From JAJPXC01 sp964562375 (GTDB taxonomy: Bacteria > Bacteroidota > Bacteroidia > Bacteroidales > Muribaculaceae): a stretch of 64,000 nt of DNA. The notes below the pieces were generated by a model. That model saw nothing but the letters and a program-made list of their open reading frames with translations. It was not told the DNA's origin and did no database searches. Shown piece after piece: positions 56,496-64,000 of the stretch. Each line of letters starts with the position of its first letter. Positions within the stretch are counted from its first letter, which is position 1. The position numbers were made by a program, and so were the translations under genes. Where the stretch lies: the NCBI GenBank assembly GCA_964562375.1, contig CAZLSW010000002.1, positions 23,415-87,414 on the forward strand, in the 5' to 3' direction.

Positions 56496-56918
56496 TTATT
56501 TCTTCTTGGGATCTTCGCAGAGCTCGATCAGGGTGCCGCAGGTCGACTTGGGGTGGAGGAAAGCGATGTTGAGGCCCTCGGCGCCTTTGCGGGGAGCCTT
56601 GTCGATAAGGCGGCAACCTTTTTCCTCAACCTCGGCAAGAGCGTTGGCCACGCCGTCCTCGATTGCGAACGCGATGTGCTGGATACCGCCGCGGCCGCCG
56701 TTGTTGGCGATGAATTTGGAGATGGCCGAGTCGTCGGCTGTGCCCTCGAGGAGCTCTATTTTGGTCTGGCCCACCTGGAAGAAGGCGGTGCGCACTTTCT
56801 GGTCGGCAACTTCCTCAATGGCGAAGCACTTGAGGCCAAGCATTTTCTCGTAAAAGGGGATAGCCTCGTCCAATGAGGGAACGGCGATGCCCACGTGTTC
56901 AATGTGAGATATTTCCAT
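56496..56918 (-). CDS. mce: Methylmalonyl-CoA epimerase
   Basis: 140 residues, vicinal-oxygen-chelate fold. HIEHVGIAVPSLDEAIPFYE with the metal His, RTAFFQVGQTKIELLEGTAD, and RGGIQHIAFAIEDGVANALA with the second His. It interconverts R- and S-methylmalonyl-CoA, feeding mmdA downstream (33-bp gap). First gene of the propionate operon; a -7 element lies 44 bp upstream. Confidence 0.94.
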   Translation of the reverse strand: MEISHIEHVGIAVPSLDEAIPFYEKMLGLKCFAIEEVADQKVRTAFFQVGQTKIELLEGTADDSAISKFIANNGGRGGIQHIAFAIEDGVANALAEVEEKGCRLIDKAPRKGAEGLNIAFLHPKSTCGTLIELCEDPKKK

Positions 56919-56961
56919 GATGTTATGTTTGGTTTATTTAAAAATTTACTTTTTCGGCACG

Positions 56962-56969
56962 CAAATTTA
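56962..56969 (-). promoter_or_regulatory. Promoter -7 element of the mce-mmd operon
   Basis: TAAATTTG on the minus strand, an exact match to TAnnTTTG. It faces away from the rhuM element 33 bp to the right; the two control regions overlap. Confidence 0.65.
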
Positions 56970-57001
56970 CGCATTTTTCGCGACACTCAATCTTTTTTGC
57001 G

Positions 57002-57009
57002 TAATTTCG
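57002..57009 (+). promoter_or_regulatory. Promoter-like -7 element of rhuM
   Basis: TAATTTCG (7/8 match), 26 bp before the ATG at 57035. Its position argues against the GTG at 57011 as start. Confidence 0.5.
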
Positions 57010-57034
57010 CGTGAAAATTCCCATAAATGACACA

Positions 57035-58042
57035 ATGAATGAAATCGTAATATATCGCGGAAAGGATGGCAATCCTATTGTTAACGTCACTCATGAGAGT
57101 GGTCAGCTATGGCTTACCCAGAAAGGAATGGCCACATTGTTTGATGTCGGAGTTCCCGCGATATCAAAGCATTTACGTAATATTTTTGATGAGGGGGAAT
57201 TAATTGAAGAGTCAGTTATTTCCAAAAAGGAAACAACTGCTTCCGACGGCAAAAAATATCTTACAGCATTTTACTCATTGGATGCTATCATATCGGTAGG
57301 ATATCGTGTTAATTCGGCTAAAGCTACTCAGTTTAGAATTTGGGCTACGGAGATTCTGCGACAGTATATCGTTAAGGGCTTTGCCTTGGATGATAAGCGG
57401 TTGAAGGAGGGATCTAATGATTATTGGAAGGAATTGTTGGATCGGATTCGGGACATTAGGTCGTCTGAGAAATTGCTTTATAGGCAAGTCCTTGACCTTT
57501 ATGCTACGGCTACCGATTATGACCCGAAAGCTTCCGAGTCCAAAATCTTCTTCCAAATCGTTCAAAACAAGTTGCATTATGCTGCGCATGGGCATACCGC
57601 GGCGGAAGTGATATGGGAAAGAGCTGACAGTGAGGCCGATTTCATGGGCTTGCGCACATTTAAGGGCGATTTCCCAGTGAAGGCTGATGTAGTGATTGCA
57701 AAGAACTATTTGGACGAAAAGGAGTTGAAGGTTTTAAACAATATTGTATCGGGTTATTTCGATTTTGCTGAGGCCCAAGCTTTGCGCCATGCCCCCATGT
57801 CGATGAAGGATTACATTAAGCAGCTTAATGTTGTGTTGGGAGCCTTTGGTAATGAGGTGCTTATGGATGCAGGACACATTTCTATGGCGAAGGCTAAGGA
57901 GAAAGCCATTGAGGAATACAGAAAATTTGAAGTTAAAACCCTTTCTCCAGTTGAGAAGGCCTATATCGACTCTATAAAGTCGTTGAATGAAGTCGTAAAG
58001 CAGATAGGCAAGCCCCATAATAATAGCAGCGAAAGGAGTTAA
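57035..58042 (+). CDS. RhuM-family protein
   Basis: 335 residues from the ATG at 57035; a GTG at 57011 would add 8. The N-terminal ~115 residues are the RhuM/KilA-like DNA-binding-type domain: GQLWLTQKGMATLFDVGVPA, ISKHLRNIFDEGELIEESVI, YSLDAIISVGYRVNSAKATQ, FRIWATEILRQYIVKGFALD. The C-terminal ~200 residues resemble Fic/Doc-partner proteins (KNYLDEKELKVLNNIVSGYF, DFAEAQALRHAPMSMKDYI). RhuM was named from a Salmonella pathogenicity island; the biochemical role is unsettled. The A/T-rich DNA, unlike flanking genes, suggests acquisition. It ends 2 bp before queA and may drive its expression. Confidence 0.88.
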   Translation: MNEIVIYRGKDGNPIVNVTHESGQLWLTQKGMATLFDVGVPAISKHLRNIFDEGELIEESVISKKETTASDGKKYLTAFYSLDAIISVGYRVNSAKATQFRIWATEILRQYIVKGFALDDKRLKEGSNDYWKELLDRIRDIRSSEKLLYRQVLDLYATATDYDPKASESKIFFQIVQNKLHYAAHGHTAAEVIWERADSEADFMGLRTFKGDFPVKADVVIAKNYLDEKELKVLNNIVSGYFDFAEAQALRHAPMSMKDYIKQLNVVLGAFGNEVLMDAGHISMAKAKEKAIEEYRKFEVKTLSPVEKAYIDSIKSLNEVVKQIGKPHNNSSERS

Positions 58043-58044
58043 TA

Positions 58045-59277
58045 ATGGGAATGGTTGATGTTGATAATGTAATGGATCCTAGAGAGCTGAATATAGAAGA
58101 TTTTGATTATCCGTTGGCTGAGGAGAGGATAGCCAAGCATCCGCTGGCGGTGCGCGACGCGTGCAAGTTGCTGGTGAGATACGGCGACGGCTCACTCGAC
58201 GACCGCCGTTTTTCAGAGTTGCCCTCGCTGCTCCCCTCCGACGCTATGCTCGTGTGCAACAACACCCGCGTGATCAACGCAAGGTTGCGGTTTCGCAAAT
58301 CGGGAGGCTCGCCGATCGAGATATTCTGTCTGGAGCCGCACGCGCCGGCCGATTACGAGCGGGCGTTTGCCGCTACCGACACCTGCCAATGGCAATGTTT
58401 TGTGGGCAATTCCAAGAAGTGGAAACAAGGGGAGTTGCGCTTGCCGTTAACGGTTGATGGCCACCCGATTACGCTCTCGGCCGAGAGGGTTGAGCGACTG
58501 GGGAAAGCGTCGATTGTCAAGTTTTCGTGGGATTGCCCCGAGGTGACTTTCTCCCGCATTATTGACGCGGCGGGGGAGATTCCCATCCCTCCTTATCTCA
58601 ACCGCTCGACCGAGGATAGCGACTCGGAGGATTACCAGACGGTTTACTCGGTGACGGAGGGCTCGGTGGCGGCACCCACGGCTGGCTTGCATTTCACTCC
58701 TGAATTGCTTGACACGCTCCGAGGCAAAGGGGTGGATGTTGAGGAGTTGACCTTGCATGTGGGGGCGGGCACGTTTCAGCCTGTCCAAACCGAGCGTGTG
58801 GGCGACCATCCGATGCATGCCGAGTTTATCAGTGTGTCTCGTGGGTTGATAGAGCGTTTGGCGCGTGGGGAGCGGCCTGTAATCGCGGTGGGGACGACCT
58901 CGGTGCGCACTCTCGAGAGCCTTTACCACGCTGGCGTGGCCATGCTGCGTGGCCGATGGAGTGGCGAGGTGGAGCAATGGGCGCCTTACGACGAGGATGT
59001 GGAGTGGCCTTCGGTTGAGGATGCCTTAGGAGCTGTGTTACAGTATCTTGACGATAACCACACCGACCGCTTTCTGGCATCCACGCGCATCATCATAGCC
59101 CCGGGATACTCCTACCGGATTGTTCGGGGGATGGTGACCAATTTCCACCAGCCGCAGTCGACGCTGCTGCTATTGGTATCGGCGTTCACGCGGGGTGATT
59201 GGCGCGAGATGTACGACCACGCGCTGGCCGGGGATTATAGATTCCTAAGTTATGGCGACGCGTGCCTCTTGCTCTAA
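58045..59277 (+). CDS. queA: S-adenosylmethionine:tRNA ribosyltransferase-isomerase
   Basis: 410 residues. DFDYPLAEERIAKHPLAVRD, CNNTRVINARLRFRKSGGSP, GEIPIPPYLNRSTEDSDSED, YQTVYSVTEGSVAAPTAGLH, LHVGAGTFQPV and GMVTNFHQPQSTLLLLVSAF are QueA signatures. It adds and rearranges the ribosyl group of SAM to give epoxyqueuosine in tRNA. It is longer than the ~350-residue E. coli form, as in the longer Bacteroidetes class. The start is uncertain: a purine-rich AAAGGAG lies 6 bp before 58045, but the ATG at 58072 is closer to the conserved region. Its 3' end overlaps fic by 4 bp. Confidence 0.92.
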   Translation: MGMVDVDNVMDPRELNIEDFDYPLAEERIAKHPLAVRDACKLLVRYGDGSLDDRRFSELPSLLPSDAMLVCNNTRVINARLRFRKSGGSPIEIFCLEPHAPADYERAFAATDTCQWQCFVGNSKKWKQGELRLPLTVDGHPITLSAERVERLGKASIVKFSWDCPEVTFSRIIDAAGEIPIPPYLNRSTEDSDSEDYQTVYSVTEGSVAAPTAGLHFTPELLDTLRGKGVDVEELTLHVGAGTFQPVQTERVGDHPMHAEFISVSRGLIERLARGERPVIAVGTTSVRTLESLYHAGVAMLRGRWSGEVEQWAPYDEDVEWPSVEDALGAVLQYLDDNHTDRFLASTRIIIAPGYSYRIVRGMVTNFHQPQSTLLLLVSAFTRGDWREMYDHALAGDYRFLSYGDACLLL

Positions 59278-60350
59278 GACATCACCGACGAGCGTATAAT
59301 CACATGGAAATCGCCGTTCAACCGTCGTTGGATATATCCCTTGGTTGTCAACATGTTGAGCTGCTTCATCACCGCTCTTCGTGAAATGTTGAGGTCTTGA
59401 GACAGGCGTTCGCCCGTGCGAGTGGGATCCATCATAATGGCTTCTAAAAGCTTGGCTGTGGAATCGTTGACGATCACCTTTTGTCCGTCATACCACCAAA
59501 TATTGTTGCCCACATCCGTGATGAAGTCAACATCCCCGTTGATTTCAGTGGCTACCAGTTGGGCCATATAGAGCAGAAAGTGGCGGATTTGCTGCAAGGA
59601 GGCATGAGCGCCTTTAGAAGGGGTTTTGCCTACCACTTTATCGGAGGCTCCCAATGCATCTAAATATTCCTTCTTGTTTCTGCTTCGAACAACGATCATC
59701 GGGTATCCGTGGCGAGCCAGGATATAGTTCACCAATAGGCGAGCGATGCGTCCATTGCCGTCCTCAAACGGGTGAATCCGTATATATCGGTAGTGGAACA
59801 ACGCGGCCAGCTCGACGGGAGTGAGTTCGCCTCGTTCCTCCTCAGCGTTATACCAATCCACGAGGTCGGTCATCAACGCGGGGGTTTCTTCCGGCGAGGC
59901 GTATTCAAATCGCTCTCCTGTGCGGGTAATCACACTGTTGGGGCGAGTTTTATATTGGCCTGCGTGAATCACGTAGGAAGTATATTCGCCGCCAGGCAGA
60001 TTGCGATACACCGTATAGTCCTCCCGCAGGAGGGTTTTGTGAAGCTGACGGATAAAATTCTGCGTTAGTGGGATGTCTTGAAGCAAGGTTTCCACCTCCA
60101 TCATTTTGAGGGCCACATTGCTTGCCTTCATGTCCTCGAAGTCCTTCAGCTCCCCCTCTCCGGTCACTTTGCCGAAGATAAGGAGCAACTCGGTTTGGCC
60201 ATAAGTAAGCGTGTTGCCTTCGATATGGTTGCTATTGAAATTAAAGTCGACTGTAAACCGCTGGCTCAACCTATGTTTATCATGTTCTGAAATAGGCTGG
60301 ATGCTATGCCAACGATTAAGGGCGTGGGTAAGGGAATCTGTAACTTCCAT
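59274..60350 (-). CDS. Fic-domain protein with winged-helix C-terminus
   Basis: 358 residues from the ATG at 60350; a TTG 9 bp upstream is less likely because the promoter ends there. The N-terminal inhibitory motif is in FNFNSNHIEGNTLTYGQTEL (S-x-x-x-E-G-N form, class II). The catalytic motif is HPFEDGNGRIARLLVNYILA, complete with His, Asp, Gly-Asn-Gly and Arg. The C-terminal ~70 residues form a winged helix (TRTGERLSQDLNISRRAVMK). Such proteins AMPylate target proteins and often self-regulate. The target is unknown. It converges on queA. Confidence 0.92.
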   Translation of the reverse strand: MEVTDSLTHALNRWHSIQPISEHDKHRLSQRFTVDFNFNSNHIEGNTLTYGQTELLLIFGKVTGEGELKDFEDMKASNVALKMMEVETLLQDIPLTQNFIRQLHKTLLREDYTVYRNLPGGEYTSYVIHAGQYKTRPNSVITRTGERFEYASPEETPALMTDLVDWYNAEEERGELTPVELAALFHYRYIRIHPFEDGNGRIARLLVNYILARHGYPMIVVRSRNKKEYLDALGASDKVVGKTPSKGAHASLQQIRHFLLYMAQLVATEINGDVDFITDVGNNIWWYDGQKVIVNDSTAKLLEAIMMDPTRTGERLSQDLNISRRAVMKQLNMLTTKGYIQRRLNGDFHVIIRSSVMS

Positions 60351-60367
60351 AGAAATCAAATTTACTG

Positions 60368-60375
60368 CAAAGATA
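60368..60375 (-). promoter_or_regulatory. Promoter -7 element of fic
   Basis: TATCTTTG on the minus strand, an exact consensus match, 17 bp upstream of the ATG at 60350; the leader would be very short. Confidence 0.6.
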
Positions 60376-60545
60376 CGTTAAAGGAATCGATTTTGGTTCA
60401 CACTGGGTACCAATTTTAGTGCATTTGACATTTCTTAACAATTATGGGAAGGGATGCGTGCTCCACACTGGTTTCTTCCGGGTCTTTTTGTGGTTAATGG
60501 AAAATGCGGTGGGTGGTTTCGGGGAAAATGGCTAACTTCGCGGGC

Positions 60546-62252
60546 ATGAACGAATTGACAGCAAAGCGGGCGCAAAGGCGCAATTTTTGGATAGTGGTGG
60601 CCGTGGTGGCGTTGACGTTGCTGCCGTGGCTGGGCGAGACCGTGTTCAACACCAAGGGGGAGCCGCGCGAGGCGATTGTGGCTTACACGATGTTGCAAAG
60701 TGGCGACTGGATTCTGCCCGTGAGCTATGGGGGCGACTTGCCTTACAAGCCGCCATTCCTGGCGTGGTGCATAGCGACGGTGTCGTGGTTGTTCGGCGGC
60801 GAGGTGACGCATTACACGTCGCGATTGCCGTCGGCTTTGGGCTGCATGGCGTTGATTATCAGTACGATGGTGTTTCTGCGTCGCTATGGGCGCTCCCAGA
60901 AGGTGGCGATATTGGCGGCTATGTTGACGATGACCGCGTTTGAGGTGTACCGCGCTGGCACCACCTGCCGCGTCGACATGCTGCTCACGTGCTTCACCGT
61001 AACGTCGATATACTCGCTGTACGCCTATTTCCAAGGGGGACGGAAGCGGTGGCTGTGGATAGGCATTGCGCTGATCAGTTGCGGCGTGCTGTGCAAGGGA
61101 CCCGTGGGAGCTGTGCTGCCGTGCCTTGTGATTGGCTTGGACCGCTGGCTGTCGGGGCAGAAGTTCCTCAGGGTGCTGGGGTCGATGACCGTTGTTTTCC
61201 TTGTGTCGCTGATTGTGCCTCTGTGGTGGTATATCGCCGCGTGCCAAAGGGGAGGGGAAGAGTTCCTCCAATTGGTTATGGAAGAGAACGTTGGGCGCTT
61301 CACGGGCACGATGAGCTACGACTCCCATGTGCATCCCTGGTGGTACAATTTTGTGCTGGTCGTAAGCGGCTGGCTGCCATATACGTTGCTGCTGTTGTTG
61401 ACGCTTTTCTCTTTCAGAATCAAGGGGTTAAAACGTAATAACGTTATAACGTTGTTACGGGAAGCGAAATGGCGGGAAAATTGGCGCCGGGCTCATCCGT
61501 TGACCCGCTTGTGCTTGGTGGCCACGCTGGCGATTTTCATCTTCTATTGCATCCCCTCGAGCAAGCGCGGGGTGTACCTGTTGCCGCTGTATCCATTCTT
61601 GGCCTATTTCATCGCTATTTACCTGCGGCGCATGACCAAGCAAGGCCCCAAGATGGTGAAGCTATACGGCTGGATAATAGCGGTTTTGGCCCTTGTCGTG
61701 CCCATTGGTTTTATATTGATAAAGCATGGCTGGATACCATCGGGCAAGGCGTTGGAGGGCGTTGTGGGGAGCGCGTCGTCGATTTTGGGAGCCGTGGCCG
61801 TGGTTATCTCGTTTAATATGGCAATCCTCGCTATATCAACGTTTTGCAAGGACAACGCCACCAAGTCGCTGGTGATGACCGTGGGCTGCACGATCACGAT
61901 TTATTGGGCATTGGCCGGGTGCTATCAGCCGGCAGTGCTCAACTCGCGTAGCGACGCTGTGATAGCCGACCGATTGGCCCAGATGTATCCCCGCGAGCAA
62001 CTCTATACCATCACGGGCGACCGCCTATCACGTTTTTACTCAGTGAATTACTATCTCGGCGACAAATTGCTGAGATTTGAGAGCGAGCAACCCGACTCAG
62101 GGTTGGTATTGGTTCCCTACAAGCGCTCGGAGCAGTTTTTGGCGCCTTACGACAGCCTGTACACCTTCGACATCGACTACCTCGACACCCACCGCTCCTG
62201 CGAGTGGAAAACACCCACGACCGTCTACCGCTTCCACCGGAAATCTAAGTAG
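60546..62252 (+). CDS. ArnT-like (GT39/GT83) membrane glycosyltransferase
   Basis: 568 residues from the ATG at 60546; ATGs at 60504 and 60528 are also in frame. About 11-12 membrane helices. The first periplasmic loop has the family motif FNTKGEPREAIVAYTML (Glu-Pro-Arg), followed by WILPVSYGGDLPYKPPFLAW; then TCRVDMLLTCFTVTSIYSLY. The C-terminal ~110 residues are extracytoplasmic. Such enzymes move a sugar from a polyprenyl phosphate to lipid A or protein. Near residue ~300 the chain reads [14 protein letters not shown], encoded by an octamer repeat tract. The final Lys codon and TAG stop belong to a hairpin repeat header. A TAACTTCG just before 60546 hints at a nearly leaderless transcript. 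Confidence 0.88.
   Translation: MNELTAKRAQRRNFWIVVAVVALTLLPWLGETVFNTKGEPREAIVAYTMLQSGDWILPVSYGGDLPYKPPFLAWCIATVSWLFGGEVTHYTSRLPSALGCMALIISTMVFLRRYGRSQKVAILAAMLTMTAFEVYRAGTTCRVDMLLTCFTVTSIYSLYAYFQGGRKRWLWIGIALISCGVLCKGPVGAVLPCLVIGLDRWLSGQKFLRVLGSMTVVFLVSLIVPLWWYIAACQRGGEEFLQLVMEENVGRFTGTMSYDSHVHPWWYNFVLVVSGWLPYTLLLLLTLFSFRIKGLKRNNVITLLREAKWRENWRRAHPLTRLCLVATLAIFIFYCIPSSKRGVYLLPLYPFLAYFIAIYLRRMTKQGPKMVKLYGWIIAVLALVVPIGFILIKHGWIPSGKALEGVVGSASSILGAVAVVISFNMAILAISTFCKDNATKSLVMTVGCTITIYWALAGCYQPAVLNSRSDAVIADRLAQMYPREQLYTITGDRLSRFYSVNYYLGDKLLRFESEQPDSGLVLVPYKRSEQFLAPYDSLYTFDIDYLDTHRSCEWKTPTTVYRFHRKSK
61434..61460. repeat. Octamer repeat tract inside a coding sequence
   Basis: ACGTAATAACGTTATAACGT plus GTTACGG, the same repeat as in the leaders of pfp, ilvB and the nitroreductase, here read in frame as NNVITLLR in a cytoplasmic loop of the ArnT-like protein. 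Confidence 0.85.
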
Positions 62253-62318
62253 GAAGCCGGGTCGTGTCGACCCGACAGTAAAGGCTGTCCCGCCGACACG
62301 GCGGGACGTCCTACTTAG
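62245..62318. repeat. Double hairpin repeat overlapping the stop of the ArnT-like gene
   Basis: Begins CTAAGTAGGAAGCC (the gene's last Lys codon and TAG stop are inside) and ends TCCTACTTAG, its inverse. Between them are two different hairpins: CGGGTCG-TGT-CGACCCG and TCCCGCC-GACAC-GGCGGGA. The first resembles the nuoN form and the second the rpoZ form. Confidence 0.92.
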
Positions 62319-62344
62319 CGGGCAAGCCTCTTCGCGACAGCCAA

Positions 62345-62432
62345 GTCGTGCACTCGTGCAGTCGTTTACTCGTTTACTCGAAAATCGAATACACGAATGC
62401 ACGAATGCACGAGTAAACGACTTCCTACTTAG
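62345..62432. repeat. Inverted repeat with CGTGCATTCG units and the shared header
   Basis: GTCGTTTACTCG (62361-62372) and CGAGTAAACGAC (62410-62421) are perfectly complementary and flank CGAATACACGAATGCACGAA units. The right end (62419-62432) is GACTTCCTACTTAG, identical over 14 bp to 11793-11806 next to rpoZ. Confidence 0.9.
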
Positions 62433-62448
62433 CTTAGGTAGTGGGTAG

Positions 62449-62531
62449 TGATACTAATGAGACTTTGATACTAAGCGTAAATGGCGGGTAATCAGATAAA
62501 TAGGCGAAGTATCATAGTCTCATTAGTATCA
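62449..62531. repeat. 24-bp inverted repeat directly after the DUF3987 gene
   Basis: TGATACTAATGAGACT (62449-62464) and AGTCTCATTAGTATCA (62516-62531) are perfect complements; the match extends inward over TTGATACT/AGTATCAT with one mismatch. The arms enclose 35 bp. Each arm contains two GATACT hexamers. It starts 5 bp after the DUF3987 stop; no T-tract follows. Confidence 0.9.
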
Positions 62532-62536
62532 TTGGG

Positions 62537-63931
62537 TTAAACGATTGTGGATTTTTGGTACTGGCCGCGGTCAATGCGACTAAGGGCCTTGCCTGCTATC
62601 ATCTCGTCGATTTTGCGGAACACCCATTGACGTCCCTTGGAAATCTTTTTGGCTGCCTCTAGAGCCTGGGCGGTGGAGAATTTGTCGGGAAGGTCGGCCA
62701 CGAACGCCCACGAATCGATCTGCTTTTGGGTAGGGGCAACGGGGCGCCCTTGTATGGTGTTGGAGGTTTTCACCATGCGGGCGTAGCTCCACTCGAGCCA
62801 CTCGTTGAGGGCGATTGCCGCTGTGACGGTCTCTTGGCTGATGGTGTCGCCCACGCGGGTTTCTCCGGCAGCCACCTCCGAGGCGTGGAGGATGAGGGCG
62901 AGTTTGGCAGTGATTGCCAGACGTTTCATGGAACGGGATTCCACTTCTTCCTCGTCAAGGTCGTCGTTGAGCGACATCAGGTCGTTTCGCCACTGATATA
63001 GCGCATCATAAGCGTCTTCGCTGAAAGTTGGGAACCAATGGCCTCCTTGGTCGAGGGGAATGCGCTCGGCGCGGGTGACAATGTCGGCCCAGCGGGTGGC
63101 CATATCTTCGGGGTCGTTGTTGGCTTGGAAGTCGTTGGCACGGTTCCACATCACCGTTTTGCGGGGCTCGGGGAACACCACGCACATTCGGTCGAGGAAT
63201 CCATTGCCCTGAAACGGTCGGATAAGCACCGAGTTTACCAGCGAGGGCTGGATTGTGCCGATAAGGTTGATGGACGGGTTGTCGACCACCACCATCTCGC
63301 CCTTGCCGTCAGGGCCTTTGCGGTTCACCTTGATGCTCTCGCCGGAGAACGCCGACATCAGGTTCTCGATCATGTTGGAGGCGTTGTAGCGGTTGACGGT
63401 GTTGAAGAATCCGGCAATCTCGTCGACGACGATAGCCACGCCTCGGTCGTTGGTCTCGAGCTGGGATATCAACGCCTCTTGGGTGAAGTCGCTCATGACT
63501 GTCTGCTTCAGGCGGGGACGCTGTGCGGGTTCTTGTCCTTCTTGAGCTGATTTCTGACGCTCCTGCCATTCATAGGCGTCGCGGGCGGTGCGCCACTGCT
63601 CGTAGCGGCGCGAGTCCATCTTTTTCAGAGGCTCGTAGGCGGCCAGCAGGGGCGGTGTCTTGCCGGCACCGGGACGGCCTACCAGGGCCATCATCAGCAT
63701 CGGGTTCACTCGCCATCGGTGGCGGATGGTCACCTCGGCGCCGTTGCCCAGGGCCGAGGCCAATGCCGAAATCATCGACATGGCGGTGTACTCTACTTGG
63801 AAGTCGGCCTGCGCCGATGTTTCTTTGACGATTTCACGAAGGGTCGCGGGGAGAGCCTCGGTGGGGAATCTTCCCTCTTTTGCGCCTTCGATGAGGGGAG
63901 TGATGTCAGTGGTTGTTACGTCCTTTTTCAT
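62537..63931 (-). CDS. DUF3987-family ATPase-like protein
   Basis: 464 residues. ALVGRPGAGKTPPLLAAYEP is a Walker A P-loop with a Pro after Lys-Thr, and NDRGVAIVVDEIAGFFNTVN is Walker B. ESIKVNRKGPDGKGEMVVVD and NLIGTIQPSLVNSVLIRPFQ, GNGFLDRMCVVFP complete the DUF3987 pattern. The family is recalled as primase-helicase-associated and frequent on Bacteroidales mobile elements and prophages. The C-terminal ~80 residues look like a winged helix (KFSTAQALEAAKKISKGRQW). It lies near the window edge, so partners such as a primase would be beyond 64000. Base composition is like the neighbours. Confidence 0.85.
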   Translation of the reverse strand: MKKDVTTTDITPLIEGAKEGRFPTEALPATLREIVKETSAQADFQVEYTAMSMISALASALGNGAEVTIRHRWRVNPMLMMALVGRPGAGKTPPLLAAYEPLKKMDSRRYEQWRTARDAYEWQERQKSAQEGQEPAQRPRLKQTVMSDFTQEALISQLETNDRGVAIVVDEIAGFFNTVNRYNASNMIENLMSAFSGESIKVNRKGPDGKGEMVVVDNPSINLIGTIQPSLVNSVLIRPFQGNGFLDRMCVVFPEPRKTVMWNRANDFQANNDPEDMATRWADIVTRAERIPLDQGGHWFPTFSEDAYDALYQWRNDLMSLNDDLDEEEVESRSMKRLAITAKLALILHASEVAAGETRVGDTISQETVTAAIALNEWLEWSYARMVKTSNTIQGRPVAPTQKQIDSWAFVADLPDKFSTAQALEAAKKISKGRQWVFRKIDEMIAGKALSRIDRGQYQKSTIV

Positions 63932-64000
63932 AGTGGTTGTTGTATTAAGTTACCCCAGTTCGGGATAAAAAAGTGGCATAATTATTTGATAATGTGGGGA
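63932..64000. other. Edge of the window upstream of the DUF3987 gene
   Basis: 69 bp of A/T-rich sequence with no recognised promoter or gene. Confidence 0.5.

Noticed and set aside
60435..61334. A 299-codon frame antisense to the ArnT-like gene
   Set aside because: Composition is His/Arg/Gln-rich, typical of an antisense shadow; the forward frame has clear family motifs.
62571..64000. Complete mobile element at the right edge
   Set aside because: Only the DUF3987 gene is visible; no integrase, transposase, relaxase or attachment site is present within the window, so an element cannot be claimed.

Overview
The window comes from a member of the Bacteroidales, and the gene content fits a Muribaculaceae-like gut bacterium (family-level placement is inference). 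The evidence is: a complex I without NuoEFG and with fused NuoCD; the Bacteroidetes ATP synthase order (atpD-C-B-E-F-H-A-G, with a signal-peptide-bearing subunit a); PPi-dependent phosphofructokinase; the Bacteroidetes-type omega subunit; a methylmalonyl-CoA decarboxylase operon with an LTD-OadG gamma subunit; and repeated matches to the Bacteroidetes promoter element TAnnTTTG. The DNA is GC-rich for this order. No rRNA, tRNA, CRISPR array or intact insertion sequence was found.

Layout. 1-4.5 kb (+): antiporter, outer-membrane beta-barrel and lipid A phosphoethanolamine transferase. 4.5-6.0 kb (-): lipoprotein nitroreductase followed by an AbiE-type toxin-antitoxin pair. 6.2-10.9 kb (+): rfbBA (dTDP-sugars), an MscS channel and an MltF-like lytic transglycosylase. 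11-13 kb (-): rplS, rpoZ, bamD. 13.2-20.6 kb (+): a large secreted family-10-like glycoside hydrolase, a structured untranslated region or possible 6S-like RNA, recJ and recQ. 20.6-27.5 kb (-): small hypothetical gene, surE, an ECF-like sigma factor, pfp, then kdsB, a flippase-like membrane protein and a glycosyltransferase. 27.7-33.2 kb (-): ilvD-B-N-C, branched-chain amino acid synthesis. 33.6-51.6 kb (-): respiratory block nuoA-B-CD-H, then the whole ATP synthase operon, then nuoI-J-K-L-M-N. 51.8-56.9 kb (-): a small conserved hypothetical gene and mce-mmdA-oadG-mmdC-mmdB, the Na+-pumping end of the succinate-to-propionate pathway. 57-64 kb: rhuM, queA, fic, an ArnT-like glycosyltransferase and a DUF3987 ATPase at the edge.

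The energy genes form one functional theme. The decarboxylase would export Na+, and complex I and ATP synthase handle H+ (or Na+) and ATP; all are encoded on one strand over about 23 kb.

The most unusual signal lies between the genes. The spacers are built from a small shared vocabulary of repeats. GC-rich hairpin units sit directly after stop codons (rpoZ, nuoN, the ArnT-like gene, the 51.8 kb gene, pfp). They share a header reading CTAAGTAGGAAGTC but have different, self-complementary stems. A/T-rich heptamer tracts and GTTATTGC-like octamer tracts sit just upstream of start codons. The header supplies the stop codon at two loci, and the octamer repeat occurs once inside a coding sequence.
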